DNA of 64,000 bases from Luteitalea sp. (GTDB lineage: Bacteria > Acidobacteriota > Vicinamibacteria > Vicinamibacterales > Vicinamibacteraceae): the NCBI GenBank assembly GCA_009377495.1, contig WHTZ01000025.1:18404-82403 (forward strand), in the 5' to 3' direction. The position numbers were made by a program, and so were the translations under genes. The notes under the pieces are model-generated. The model was given only the letters and a program-made list of their open reading frames with translations. It did not search any database and was not told the DNA's origin. Positions within the stretch are counted from its first letter, which is position 1. Every line of letters begins with the position of its first letter. Positions 9,016-17,717 of this stretch are shown piece by piece.

Positions 9016-10714
9016 GAACGGGCTCCAAAGCCGTGAACCATTTCTCGAGCCATTCGACCGCGGCCTTCCGCGCGGCGGGCGGAAAGTCGTGATCGCCGGC
9101 GTACCAGTGGTAGCGCACGCGCTCCGGCACACCCAGCGCCCGGTAGACTTCCGCGACGGCCGCATAGTTCTCTTCTTCGAAAGGCCGACGCTCGCCCACG
9201 GCCTGGCCGACGAGCAGCGGTCTCGGCGCGATGAGCGCCGTCACCTCGTAGAAGGTGATCGGCGGCGGCTCGTGCGCGAGGATATAGGGCCGCAGGCGCG
9301 GAAGCGATTGACTGTGCCGGCTGCCCCCGGGGACGGCCCAGTGCATGCCGTGGTGCACGAACTCGGAGACGGGGCCGTTTGCGACGGCCACGCGGATGCG
9401 CGGATCGAACGCTGCCGCGAAGATGGTGCTGTGGCCGCCGTAGGAGTGGCCGACCATGCCGATCTTCGCTCGGTCGACGAAGGGCAGCGACTGGAGATAA
9501 TCGATCGCCCGCGACGTATCCCAGGCATCCTTGCCGTGAATGGACCAATCGGGGAACCGTTCATAGAAATCCTCCGTATCGTAGGGCGCGCGGCCGGGCG
9601 CTATCCGCTCGCCATCACGCAGCCAGTCCGGAGCCAGCGCGACGAAGCCGGCGCGCACCATGTCCAGGGCGAACGCCGCGTTCTTCCGTGGTGGGGTGCC
9701 TGGCTTGGGACCTGATAGACCGACGGTCGTGTCCTTGCCAGCGCCCGCGGTGGTGCCATAGAAGCAGATGACGGCGGGTCGCTTTTCGTATGGATCGACC
9801 ACGGCCACATCGTCCGGCACCAGCAGCCACGCAAGCATGCGGTCCCCCTCCTGCACCGGAATGGCGACCTTACGGCGGACATAGCCGCCGAAGCGATCCT
9901 CGGAGACGATCCGAGCGTCGAGCGGACCTCGCTCGGCGTGCGCCCACGGATCGCGAGGCGGCACGCCGAAGATGGCGTCCATGCCAGCGCGGATCCTCGC
10001 GCGAATCCGCGGCCAGCTCGTCGCGTCCAGCGGCTGCTCCCAGAGCCCAGCGGCCGGTGCTCGGTCCATCTCCCGGAGCGCCACGACGCGCGGCGCCGGG
10101 GCCGGCTCGTAGCGATCGCGCTTGGCGAGGAAATCCTGCCGGATCTCATCGGCGCTCAGCTCGCGGGCGTGCACCCACACCTCGCCGACGAGTCCCCCCA
10201 ACGGCACCGAAACTCTGATTGGCTCGCCGGCGGCCGTATCACGAAACGGATGGACCTTCGGCGCCCACGTCGATTCGCGGTCCGTGTGCACGAGCGTCCC
10301 ATTGACGTAGAACTTCTGATAGCCATGGGCGTCCTTGACAACGGCCACCTGATGCCACGTGTTGATGCGGATCTCCTGGACAGTGACGTGCACGAACGGC
10401 ATCGCGCCGTTGCCGTTGATCGTGCCCATCAGGAAGCCGTGTCGATCGGTGCCGACGACGAAGTTCACCCAGTCGGGCCGGGGCCGGAAGAACCGTTCGC
10501 CTTGCGGCCCGATCTCGGGCATCCCGCGCGAAATCCAGATCTGCTCGCCCTTGCGCCGGGGATAGAACCAGCCGCCGACGGTCACCGCGTCTACGCCATC
10601 GAGCTCGTTCTGGAACGGGACCACGATGATGTCGTGCGGGCCGCGAAACTCCCGCGGCTCGTCGAAGGCGAGCGAGGCGGCGGCAGCAGTCAGCAGGACA
10701 ACGGCGAAAAGCAT
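8999..10714 (-). CDS. LamG-like plus alpha/beta hydrolase (acetyl-xylan-esterase/dienelactone type)
   Basis: 571 residues with an N-terminal signal (MLFAVVLLTAAAASLAF) followed by a concanavalin/LamG-like beta domain. Its marks are VGGWFYPRRKGEQIW, NTWHQVAVVKDAHGYQKFY and GLVGEVWVHARELSADEI. The C-terminal alpha/beta hydrolase has the nucleophile elbow GHSYGGHS, and a likely catalytic histidine in GDHDFPPAAR. Such fusions act on esters or glycoconjugates in the periplasm; the binding domain suggests a polymeric or lipid-linked substrate. The gene follows the TonB receptor and overlaps the next gene, so it belongs to the same uptake and processing operon. Confidence 0.88.
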   Translation of the reverse strand: MLFAVVLLTAAAASLAFDEPREFRGPHDIIVVPFQNELDGVDAVTVGGWFYPRRKGEQIWISRGMPEIGPQGERFFRPRPDWVNFVVGTDRHGFLMGTINGNGAMPFVHVTVQEIRINTWHQVAVVKDAHGYQKFYVNGTLVHTDRESTWAPKVHPFRDTAAGEPIRVSVPLGGLVGEVWVHARELSADEIRQDFLAKRDRYEPAPAPRVVALREMDRAPAAGLWEQPLDATSWPRIRARIRAGMDAIFGVPPRDPWAHAERGPLDARIVSEDRFGGYVRRKVAIPVQEGDRMLAWLLVPDDVAVVDPYEKRPAVICFYGTTAGAGKDTTVGLSGPKPGTPPRKNAAFALDMVRAGFVALAPDWLRDGERIAPGRAPYDTEDFYERFPDWSIHGKDAWDTSRAIDYLQSLPFVDRAKIGMVGHSYGGHSTIFAAAFDPRIRVAVANGPVSEFVHHGMHWAVPGGSRHSQSLPRLRPYILAHEPPPITFYEVTALIAPRPLLVGQAVGERRPFEEENYAAVAEVYRALGVPERVRYHWYAGDHDFPPAARKAAVEWLEKWFTALEPVHVMAK

Positions 10715-10781
10715 TGTTCTTCCTTGGCACGCGACGGCGACGGGCGATGCGCGGGCTCTCGGGGCCGAGGCGCCGGGATGC

Positions 10782-13700
10782 TCAGAAGCTGAGCCGAAGC
10801 CCGATCTGGCCTTGGCGCGGGGTGCCGAGCTGCGCCGTCACGCGTCCGAAGTCCACCGAGTTGATGTTCGTCACGGGCGGAGTGAAGTTCGTGCGGTTCA
10901 GCACGTTGTAGAACTCGATGCGGAGCTCGATCTGCATGCGCTCGCCGATCCGCGTCTTCTTGAGCAATGCGAAGCTTTCATCGTAGAACGGGAAGGCGCG
11001 CTCGTGGATCGTTCGCGGCACGTCGCCGAAGCGGAAGCGCTCCGTGTTGATGAAGGTGTCCTGATTCAGCCAGCGGTGCACGGCCGGATCGAAGTCGCCG
11101 GCGCTGACGTTCGTGCGAATTGGCACGGCGGGATTGTACGTGGGGCGGTTTGGGGAGAAGATTCCGGTTGTCATCCCGCCGGAAATCCGGAGCGGCGGCC
11201 CGCTCTGATACCGGCTCATGCCGGACACCTGCCAACCCTCGAGGAGCCACCCGACGACTGGAATATCGCTACTGAGGAAGCGCCGGCCGCGGCCAATCGG
11301 CAGGTCGTAGGCATAGCCGATGACGAGGACGTGCGGGAGGTCGTTGTAGCTGAGCGATTTCTCGAGCCGTACGTCGTAGGCGTTCATGGGGCCGGCGTTC
11401 TGCTCGAATATCTGGCTCTCTCCAGAGTCGGTCAGCTTCTTCGACCACGTGTAGGCGACGCTAAAGGTCAACCCGTGCGAATAGCGCTTCTGCACCATGA
11501 CCTGCAGCGAGTTGTAGGTGGAGCGTCCCAGTGTCTCCATCGGCGCCGTGATGTCCAAGTACTGGGGGAAGGGGCGGAGCGCTTGCGCGACGGTTCCAAC
11601 AAAGTCGGGATACGGCGGGGTGATGCCGGCCTCCCGAGCGGCCGATGAGTGCACGTCGGCGGTGAGCAGCGCGCCCAGACGCATCCAGTCAGGATGAAGC
11701 TGATTGATGCGAAGGTTGCTCGACGTGAGGCGCGTGCCCTTGCTGCCGACGTACGCGACGTCGACCATGAGATCGTCCGTGATCTGACGCTGCACGCCGA
11801 AGTGCCAGTTCTGAACGTACGGGGGCCGTCCATCCTCGGGTCGGACCCAGTTGCTGATGCTCTGGTTGTTCGCAAAGCTGGGATCGAGCACGGGCGGCGG
11901 CGGATTCACGGGCGGCAGGCCGTCGTCCCAATAGAACGCGGGCGAGCGGCCGCTGGGATCCGTCACGCTGAACGTCGGCTGCGCGTTGTATCCGAGCTGC
12001 AGCCGCGTGCCGAGCGCATTCTCGCTGACGGCGCCGCCGGTGCCGTAGAAGATGCCGTAGCCACTCCGCACGACGGTGCGATCGGTCAGCCGCAGCGCGA
12101 ACCCGACCCTCGGACCGAAGCTCGTGTAGTCGGTCTCGGCGATCTGCCGCTTGCCGATGTGCCCCGGACCATCGCCGGCGAAAACGAGCGCGCCGGGTCG
12201 ACCGCCGGCGGCCGGGTTCGGCGCCGTTGGATCGAAGAACGTGAGGCGGTCGGTGCGCTCGCGCAGCGGCACGGCGACCTCGTAGCGCAGGCCGAGATTC
12301 ACCGTCAAGCGGCGCGTGAGCTTGAGGTCGTCCTGCAAGAACGCGCTTGCGTACGAGAATCGGTTGCCGACGCTGGCGGTTGGATAGAGGACCGTGCCGC
12401 CCTGCACGGCGCCGAGCAGGAACGTGGCGATGCCGCTGCCCGTGTTGGCACGGTTCGGACTCGCCGGATTGGATGTAAAGCCGGAGCCGAAGCTGAACGT
12501 GCCGTGGGTGCGGTGGAACACGCGCGCGTTGAGCTGGTAGTGCCGATAGTCGCCTCCGAAGCGCAGGGAGTGCTTTCCGACGATCTTGGTGGCCACATTG
12601 GAGACGATGAACGAGCTCTCGGCCTGATAGGCGTTCGCCTCGCCGCCGAGGCCGACGCCGTCGTCGACCTCGCTGCCGAAGTTGATGCGTGGAAAGGCAC
12701 CGCGCTCGTCGTCGCCGGTGCCCCGCAGCCCCAGCTTGGCCGGCCAGCCCTCGCCCACCGTCGGCGACCCGGTGAACGGGGCGTCGCGGTTGAATCCGAT
12801 GGAGAGGCGGTTGACGAGAGTCGGGCTGACGGTCCAGTCGTGACTCAGGCGAACGAGATGGGCGCGCTCGTCGCGCCGTGTGAACCCCGAGAAGATGCGA
12901 TCCGGCAGCGGACCGGAGCCGGCGCGCACGAAGGTGCCCGACGAATAGAGGCCGCTCAGGCGGTGATTGTCGGAGAGTACGTGGTCGAGCTTTACCTGCC
13001 AGCGGTCGTCGTCGGAAATGGTGCTGCGCACGCCGATGAAGTTCAGCGTCTGGCCGGGCAGCGTCGGCGCCGGAAGCAGCGCCGCCACGGCCCGGGAAAC
13101 CTCGCTGATCCGATCGGCCGGAATGATGTTGCCCGGAAACTGGGTGCGCTCGATGTCACCGGCCGCGTTGCGCCGGCTGGTCCGCGGGTCGTAGATCGGA
13201 CGGACGTTCCCGTCCGGATCGAGAAGGCCCGAGACGTCTCCACGGAGGAACTCCGGCCTCGGCACCGTCACGAGCTCGTTCGCGCTCGCCGTCCGCCAGC
13301 GGAGGCCGTTGTAGAACGCGTAGAAGAACGTGCGGTTGCGACCGTCGTACAGCTCGGGGATCGCGAGTGGGCCGCCGAAGGTCACCCCGAACTCGTTCTG
13401 CCGGTCGCGCTGCTTGGCTGGCGCGAAGAAGCCGCGTGCGTGCAAGGCTTCGTTGCGGAGGAAGTTGTACGCGGAGCCGCGGAAGTCGTTTCCTCCCGAG
13501 CGAGTGGTGAGCGTGATGATGCCTCCGGCCGAGCGCCCGAACTCGGCCGAGTACGAGCCGGTGAGCATCTTGAATTCCTGAATCGAATCCGGTGGTGGTG
13601 AGCTCGCCCAAAAGCGGCCCGGACTATGGATCTCACCGATGGAGATGCCGTCATACAGGATCTCTCGGGCGTTCTCCTGGCTGCCGTTGGTCTGCCACTG

Positions 13701-14255
13701 CCCGCCGCGATCCCACTGGAGGTTCGCGTTGGTGCCGCCGGAGCCGCCGCCGGTCGTGACACCGGGGATGAGGAGCGTGAAGGTGTCCGCCATCCGCCGC
13801 TGGCCGGGCGTGGAGAGCGGCAGATCGAGGACGGTCTGAGAGCGGACGACAGCGCCGAGCTCGGAGGTCTCGCTGGAGAGGAGGGGCGTCGAGGCCGCGA
13901 CGGTCACCTCCTCGACGAGATCGCCGACCTGCAGCGTGAGGTCCAGACGTCTCGTCTGGTTGATGTTCACTTCGACGCCGGATCGCACGAGCGTCTGGAA
14001 CCCGGACATCTCGACGGTGATGTCGTAGATCCCCGGGCGGAGAGAGACCGTATAGACGCCGGCGGTCGTCGTCTGCGTCGCCGTGCGAACACCGGTCGCG
14101 ACATCCTCCGCGCCCACCGAGGCGCCTGTGATGACGGCATCGGCGGGGTCGGTCACGATCCCGGTCAGCGTGCCGTTGACGGTTTGCGCCTGCCCGGCGC
14201 ACACACCCGCCAGGGTAGCCACAGCGCAGCACAAGAAGCGGCAAAGTATTTTCAT
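10782..14255 (-). CDS. TonB-dependent receptor, Oar-like, with carboxypeptidase-regulatory domain
   Basis: 1,157 residues, the normal size for this Acidobacteria-rich outer-membrane receptor group. A signal peptide (first ~23 residues, ending GQAQ) is followed by a regulatory beta-sandwich (GTLTGIVTDPADAVITGASV). Then comes a plug with the segment GRSAGGIITLTTRSGGNDFRG, a long barrel with PVAYVGSKG-like blocks (VDVAYVGSKGTRL), and the terminal phenylalanine of RQGQIGLRLSF. It should bind and import a large or scarce nutrient. It heads an operon with the four downstream enzymes, which fits a substrate-specific uptake locus. The ligand cannot be predicted. Confidence 0.93.
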   Translation of the reverse strand: MKILCRFLCCAVATLAGVCAGQAQTVNGTLTGIVTDPADAVITGASVGAEDVATGVRTATQTTTAGVYTVSLRPGIYDITVEMSGFQTLVRSGVEVNINQTRRLDLTLQVGDLVEEVTVAASTPLLSSETSELGAVVRSQTVLDLPLSTPGQRRMADTFTLLIPGVTTGGGSGGTNANLQWDRGGQWQTNGSQENAREILYDGISIGEIHSPGRFWASSPPPDSIQEFKMLTGSYSAEFGRSAGGIITLTTRSGGNDFRGSAYNFLRNEALHARGFFAPAKQRDRQNEFGVTFGGPLAIPELYDGRNRTFFYAFYNGLRWRTASANELVTVPRPEFLRGDVSGLLDPDGNVRPIYDPRTSRRNAAGDIERTQFPGNIIPADRISEVSRAVAALLPAPTLPGQTLNFIGVRSTISDDDRWQVKLDHVLSDNHRLSGLYSSGTFVRAGSGPLPDRIFSGFTRRDERAHLVRLSHDWTVSPTLVNRLSIGFNRDAPFTGSPTVGEGWPAKLGLRGTGDDERGAFPRINFGSEVDDGVGLGGEANAYQAESSFIVSNVATKIVGKHSLRFGGDYRHYQLNARVFHRTHGTFSFGSGFTSNPASPNRANTGSGIATFLLGAVQGGTVLYPTASVGNRFSYASAFLQDDLKLTRRLTVNLGLRYEVAVPLRERTDRLTFFDPTAPNPAAGGRPGALVFAGDGPGHIGKRQIAETDYTSFGPRVGFALRLTDRTVVRSGYGIFYGTGGAVSENALGTRLQLGYNAQPTFSVTDPSGRSPAFYWDDGLPPVNPPPPVLDPSFANNQSISNWVRPEDGRPPYVQNWHFGVQRQITDDLMVDVAYVGSKGTRLTSSNLRINQLHPDWMRLGALLTADVHSSAAREAGITPPYPDFVGTVAQALRPFPQYLDITAPMETLGRSTYNSLQVMVQKRYSHGLTFSVAYTWSKKLTDSGESQIFEQNAGPMNAYDVRLEKSLSYNDLPHVLVIGYAYDLPIGRGRRFLSSDIPVVGWLLEGWQVSGMSRYQSGPPLRISGGMTTGIFSPNRPTYNPAVPIRTNVSAGDFDPAVHRWLNQDTFINTERFRFGDVPRTIHERAFPFYDESFALLKKTRIGERMQIELRIEFYNVLNRTNFTPPVTNINSVDFGRVTAQLGTPRQGQIGLRLSF

Positions 14256-14305
14256 AGTGCACCGGCCCCAGAACCGCGAGGTCTCCTCCTTGTCGGATAG
14301 AGTCC

Positions 14306-14334
14306 CTTATAATTGCGTCATGCTGCAGCGTCAA
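14306..14334 (-). promoter_or_regulatory. Sigma70-like promoter of the TonB-receptor operon
   Basis: On the minus strand TTGACG (14334-14329) is separated by exactly 17 bases from TATAAG (14311-14306). This is a near-consensus housekeeping promoter pointing at the receptor gene, whose ATG is at 14255. An AAGGAGGAG stretch lies between but is too far (about 28 bases) from that ATG to serve as its ribosome site. The divergent PD40 regulator starts at 14403. Confidence 0.65.
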
Positions 14335-14402
14335 CGACTTGGCGCGTGGTGGCGCACTCTGGCATGGTTCGGCGTATGGCGACACGTGGCTCGAGGTGAT
14401 CT

Positions 14403-16484
14403 GTGTCAGCGTTGAATCCGGTCAACCAACCTCCGCACGAGCATCCGGAGGAGCGACTCGACTCGTGGAAGGAGATCGCGGCGTTCTTGCGCAGGGGCGT
14501 GCGCACGGTCCAGCGGTGGGAGCGGACCGAGGACCTGCCGGTACGCCGTCACGTGCACGAGCGCGGCGGCTCGGTCTACGCCTACAAGTCCGAGACCCTC
14601 GAGTGGTATCGAGGGCGGCAAGCTCGCCTGGCCCGCTTGTCGGTCGATGAGACCCTGCCGCCCGAGGACCGCCCACGCGCGCTCTCGCCGCACGGGAGGG
14701 TTGCCGCAGGGCCGCCCGCCGCGCCCCGCCAATGGGTCCGCAGCCTCGTGCCGATCTCCGCGGCGCTCATCGTAGGAATCGGGGCAGTCGTGGGCTGGTC
14801 CGTGCTCAGTGCGCCACGGCCCTTCGTCGGACAGACGAGGACCGTGCTCAGCGTGGTGGGTCGCGCCTCGCAGTCGGTGCTGTCGCCAGACGGACAGCGG
14901 GTCGCCTTCACGTGGAACGGCGAGGGGGAATTCGGGAATCTCGATCTCTATGTGAAGTCGGTCGGGAATGGCCCTCCCCGGCGGCTGACGGGGGACCCGA
15001 CGAACGAGCACAGTCCCGCCTGGTCGCCCGACGGGAGCAAGCTGGCCTTTCTGCGCGACGGCGCAGGCGCGTTCATGATCGGCCTGCAAGGGGGGACTCC
15101 GACGCTCCTCGAGCCGCAGCGCCCCAACGCGGTCTACGGCGTGGGCATGAGCTGGTCGCTGGACGGACGGTTTCTGTACTTTCCCGAGCGGCGCATCGCT
15201 CGTGAGCCGATGTCGATCTATCAGTTGTCCGTGGCTGATGGCGGCGTGCGGCGGCTCACCACACCGCGAGACGGCGCGGGCGACATGTACGCGGCGGTTG
15301 CGCCGGACGGGCGGCAACTGGCGTTCATCAGGCAGTCCGCCAATCTTGCGGCGGACCTTTATCGCTTGCGCATCGGGGACGATGGACGGCCCGCCACCGA
15401 GCCGAGGCGCCTGACGTTCCAGAGCAGTCGGATCGCGGGGCTCGACTGGCTCCCGGACGGGCAAGGTATCGTCTTCTCTTCCGATCATTCCGGCGGAAGG
15501 CGCCTCTGGATGCTGCGGCTGGGCGCCTGGGGACGCCAGTCGCTGGAGCCGCTGGCGTTTGCCGGCGAGCAGGCCTTCCAACCCAGCGTCGCGAAGGCCG
15601 CGCGCCAGCACGTCGTCTACTCGCGAAGATACTGGCCCGCCGCCATCTGGAGGCTCGAGCTGGCGCGACCGGACCGGCCGGCCGGTCCGCCGGTAAAGCT
15701 GATCGGCTCGACTCGCCAGGATCTGGAGCCGGCGTGGTCGCCCGACGGCCGGCGGATCGCGTTCGTCTCCACACGCACCGGACACACCGAGATCTGGGTT
15801 AGTCAGGCCGATGGTCGTGCGGCCACGCAGGTGACGAGCTTCGGCGGACCGCGTACGCACAAACCGGCATGGTCGCCCGACGGCCGCTGGCTTGCGTTCG
15901 CCTCGGGCCGCGAGCGTCGCTCGTCGGTGTTCATCATTGCCGCGACCGGCGGATCACCGCGCAGTCTGACGCCTGCCGACATGCACTGCTATCAACCCGC
16001 TTGGTCCGCCGACGGCCGGCGGCTGTATTTCACCTCCGATCGATCGGGAGCGCCCGAGGTCTGGAGCATCCCGGTAGCGGGCGGATCGCCCGTGCGAGCC
16101 ACCCGGCAGGGCGGTATCCAGGCGCAAGTCTCCCAGGACGGTGCCTGGGTGTATTACCGACGAAACGGGCTCTGGCGCATGCCGGCATCCGGCGGAGCGG
16201 CGCGCGAGATCATCGAAGGCTACGTCGGCAACTATGCGGTCGGAGATCGAGGCATCTACTTCGACCGCGGGTTCGGGGACTATGCGGATCCGGAGATCTA
16301 TTACCGGGACTTCGACAGCGGGCGGACGACGCTGTTGACGCGTCTCGACCGGCGAATGTCCGACGGCCTCGCCGTGTCACGGGATGGACGCGCTCTACTG
16401 CTAACGCTGAACGATCGACAGAGCAGCGAGCTCGTGCTGGTGAGCGCCAATCTCGGACGACGTCTCGCGCGCGTCGGTTACTGA
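14403..16484 (+). CDS. Membrane-anchored HTH regulator with WD40-like (PD40) beta-propeller
   Basis: 693 residues. The N-terminus LDSWKEIAAFLRRGVRTVQR followed by LPVRRHVHERGGSVYAYKS is a helix-turn-helix typical of Acidobacteria sensor proteins. A single membrane span follows at about residues 115-140 (LVPISAALIVGIGAVVGWSVL). The rest is a TolB-like propeller of PD40 repeats, for example SPAWSPDGSKLAFLRD, EPAWSPDGRRIAFVSTRTG, KPAWSPDGRWLAFASG and QPAWSADGRRLYFTSDRSG. Such proteins are thought to sense a ligand outside and act on DNA inside. It is divergent from the TonB-receptor operon, so it is a good candidate for that operon's regulator. The start is a GTG. Confidence 0.87.
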   Translation: MSALNPVNQPPHEHPEERLDSWKEIAAFLRRGVRTVQRWERTEDLPVRRHVHERGGSVYAYKSETLEWYRGRQARLARLSVDETLPPEDRPRALSPHGRVAAGPPAAPRQWVRSLVPISAALIVGIGAVVGWSVLSAPRPFVGQTRTVLSVVGRASQSVLSPDGQRVAFTWNGEGEFGNLDLYVKSVGNGPPRRLTGDPTNEHSPAWSPDGSKLAFLRDGAGAFMIGLQGGTPTLLEPQRPNAVYGVGMSWSLDGRFLYFPERRIAREPMSIYQLSVADGGVRRLTTPRDGAGDMYAAVAPDGRQLAFIRQSANLAADLYRLRIGDDGRPATEPRRLTFQSSRIAGLDWLPDGQGIVFSSDHSGGRRLWMLRLGAWGRQSLEPLAFAGEQAFQPSVAKAARQHVVYSRRYWPAAIWRLELARPDRPAGPPVKLIGSTRQDLEPAWSPDGRRIAFVSTRTGHTEIWVSQADGRAATQVTSFGGPRTHKPAWSPDGRWLAFASGRERRSSVFIIAATGGSPRSLTPADMHCYQPAWSADGRRLYFTSDRSGAPEVWSIPVAGGSPVRATRQGGIQAQVSQDGAWVYYRRNGLWRMPASGGAAREIIEGYVGNYAVGDRGIYFDRGFGDYADPEIYYRDFDSGRTTLLTRLDRRMSDGLAVSRDGRALLLTLNDRQSSELVLVSANLGRRLARVGY

Positions 16485-16526
16485 CGCGGCTCGCCGGCTG
16501 GCCGAACACGGGGCCAGCTCCTTCGT

Positions 16527-17105
16527 TTGGTTGTCGAAGTGCGCCACACACCGGTCAGTCCGGCCGGAGTGCGTCGACGAGATCGCGAGACGGCACTGGC
16601 GGCGATCCGCTACGAGCGGTCGCTCTTTGACGCCGGTGCACGAAGTTGGCGAGATCTGAGGAGTGACTCGGACACCACCACGATGTTCGTCAACGCGTGG
16701 TGCCACGGCGCGCCCGGAATCGGCCTTGCGCGGATGTCCGGTCTCACGAGCCTCGACGACCGCGAAGTCCGGCTGGAAATCGAAGCCGCTGTGGAAACCA
16801 CGCTCCGCGAAGGCTTCGAGATGAACCATTCCTTGTGTCATGGCGCGCTCGGGAATCTCGAGTTGCCCATGGCTGCCGGTCGAGCGTTCGGCAGGACGGA
16901 CTGGCAGTCCGAAGTCGACTCCGCAACCCGCCAGATCCTGCGTCGCCTGACGAGCTGCGGGCCGATCTGCGGCTCACTCGCCGGCATCGAAACCCCAGGA
17001 TTCATGAACGGGCTCGCCGGCATCGGGTACGGGCTGCTGCGGCTTGCACATCCGGACCGCGTTCCGTCGGTGCTGACGATGGAGGCGCCTCGGCGCGGTA
17101 GGTGA
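16527..17105 (+). pseudogene. C-terminal LanC-domain fragment of a LanM lanthipeptide synthetase
   Basis: About 190 residues matching the last part of the cyclase domain of class II lanthipeptide synthetases. The zinc ligands are present: Cys in NAWCHGAPGIG, and Cys-His in HSLCHGALGN. The typical C-terminal block ETPGFMNGLAGIGYGLLRLA also follows. The dehydratase half and the first helices of the cyclase, some 800 residues, are missing; the match begins around IRYERSLFDAGARSWRDLR, close behind the PD40 gene. The only available start is a TTG. It is a 5'-deleted LanM. The two genes behind it (adaptor and C39 exporter) complete a lanthipeptide-type export unit. Confidence 0.8.
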
Positions 17106-17138
17106 TAGGGGAAAGGGCCAAGGGCCAGGAAGGCGCCA

Positions 17139-17717
17139 GTGATTTCGTTTCGTGAAGCAGCATTGCGAGATCTCTACAGCCCGAGAGAGCGGGCCGACGT
17201 GTTGAGGCTGCCGTCGGCGTGGATGAACATCACGGCCGTAACGTTGGCGGTCGTGGGTGTGGCTGTTGCGGCAGGAGCGGCCTCGATCGCAGTGCCGGTG
17301 TATGCGGAAGTTCCCGCGATCCTGGTGCCCGCCGCCGGTGGTGGTTCCTCGGATGTGGCGGCGTTCGCGGTTCTGCCTGCGGACAAGCGTGACCTTTTCG
17401 TCGAGGACCGGCAAGTGCATCTCCATCTGATTCGGCATCCCGGCGCGCGCTTCTCCGGCCGACTCACGCGTGTGGCAGAAGACGTTGTCGAGGCCGGTGA
17501 GCTGAAACGTCTTCTGCGACTGGCCATCCCCAGCGGGAGTCCCCTGTCGGGAGGCGTCACACTCGTCTCCATCGAGATCGATCGCGCCGGGCTCGACATC
17601 GCGTCGATCGAGACCTCGAGTCCGGCCGGGACGCGCGCGACGGCAAGCCTCCGGGTCGGGCGTCTGGTGTTGCTTCGGTTGTGGCTGTCGCACCTGACGT
17701 CGGGTAAACACCGATGA
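17139..17717 (+). CDS. Short HlyD-like membrane adaptor of a bacteriocin exporter
   Basis: 192 residues. The N-terminus FREAALRDLYSPRERADVL before a single span (ITAVTLAVVGVAVAAGAASIAV) resembles the start of HlyD-family secretion proteins of bacteriocin/lanthipeptide clusters. The rest looks like a beta-rich periplasmic domain (AAFAVLPADKRDLFVEDRQV, then GRLTRVAEDVV). The long alpha-helical hairpin of normal HlyD proteins (about 400 residues) is absent, so it is either a minimal adaptor or a shortened one. It starts at a GTG with GGAAGG upstream and overlaps the exporter by four bases (ATGA), so the two are translationally coupled. I am confident of the role, less of its completeness. Confidence 0.68.
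   Translation: MISFREAALRDLYSPRERADVLRLPSAWMNITAVTLAVVGVAVAAGAASIAVPVYAEVPAILVPAAGGGSSDVAAFAVLPADKRDLFVEDRQVHLHLIRHPGARFSGRLTRVAEDVVEAGELKRLLRLAIPSGSPLSGGVTLVSIEIDRAGLDIASIETSSPAGTRATASLRVGRLVLLRLWLSHLTSGKHR

Noticed and set aside
11649..13601. A 650-codon plus-strand frame
   Set aside because: It is entirely antisense to the TonB receptor at 10782-14255, with no domain and no ribosome site.
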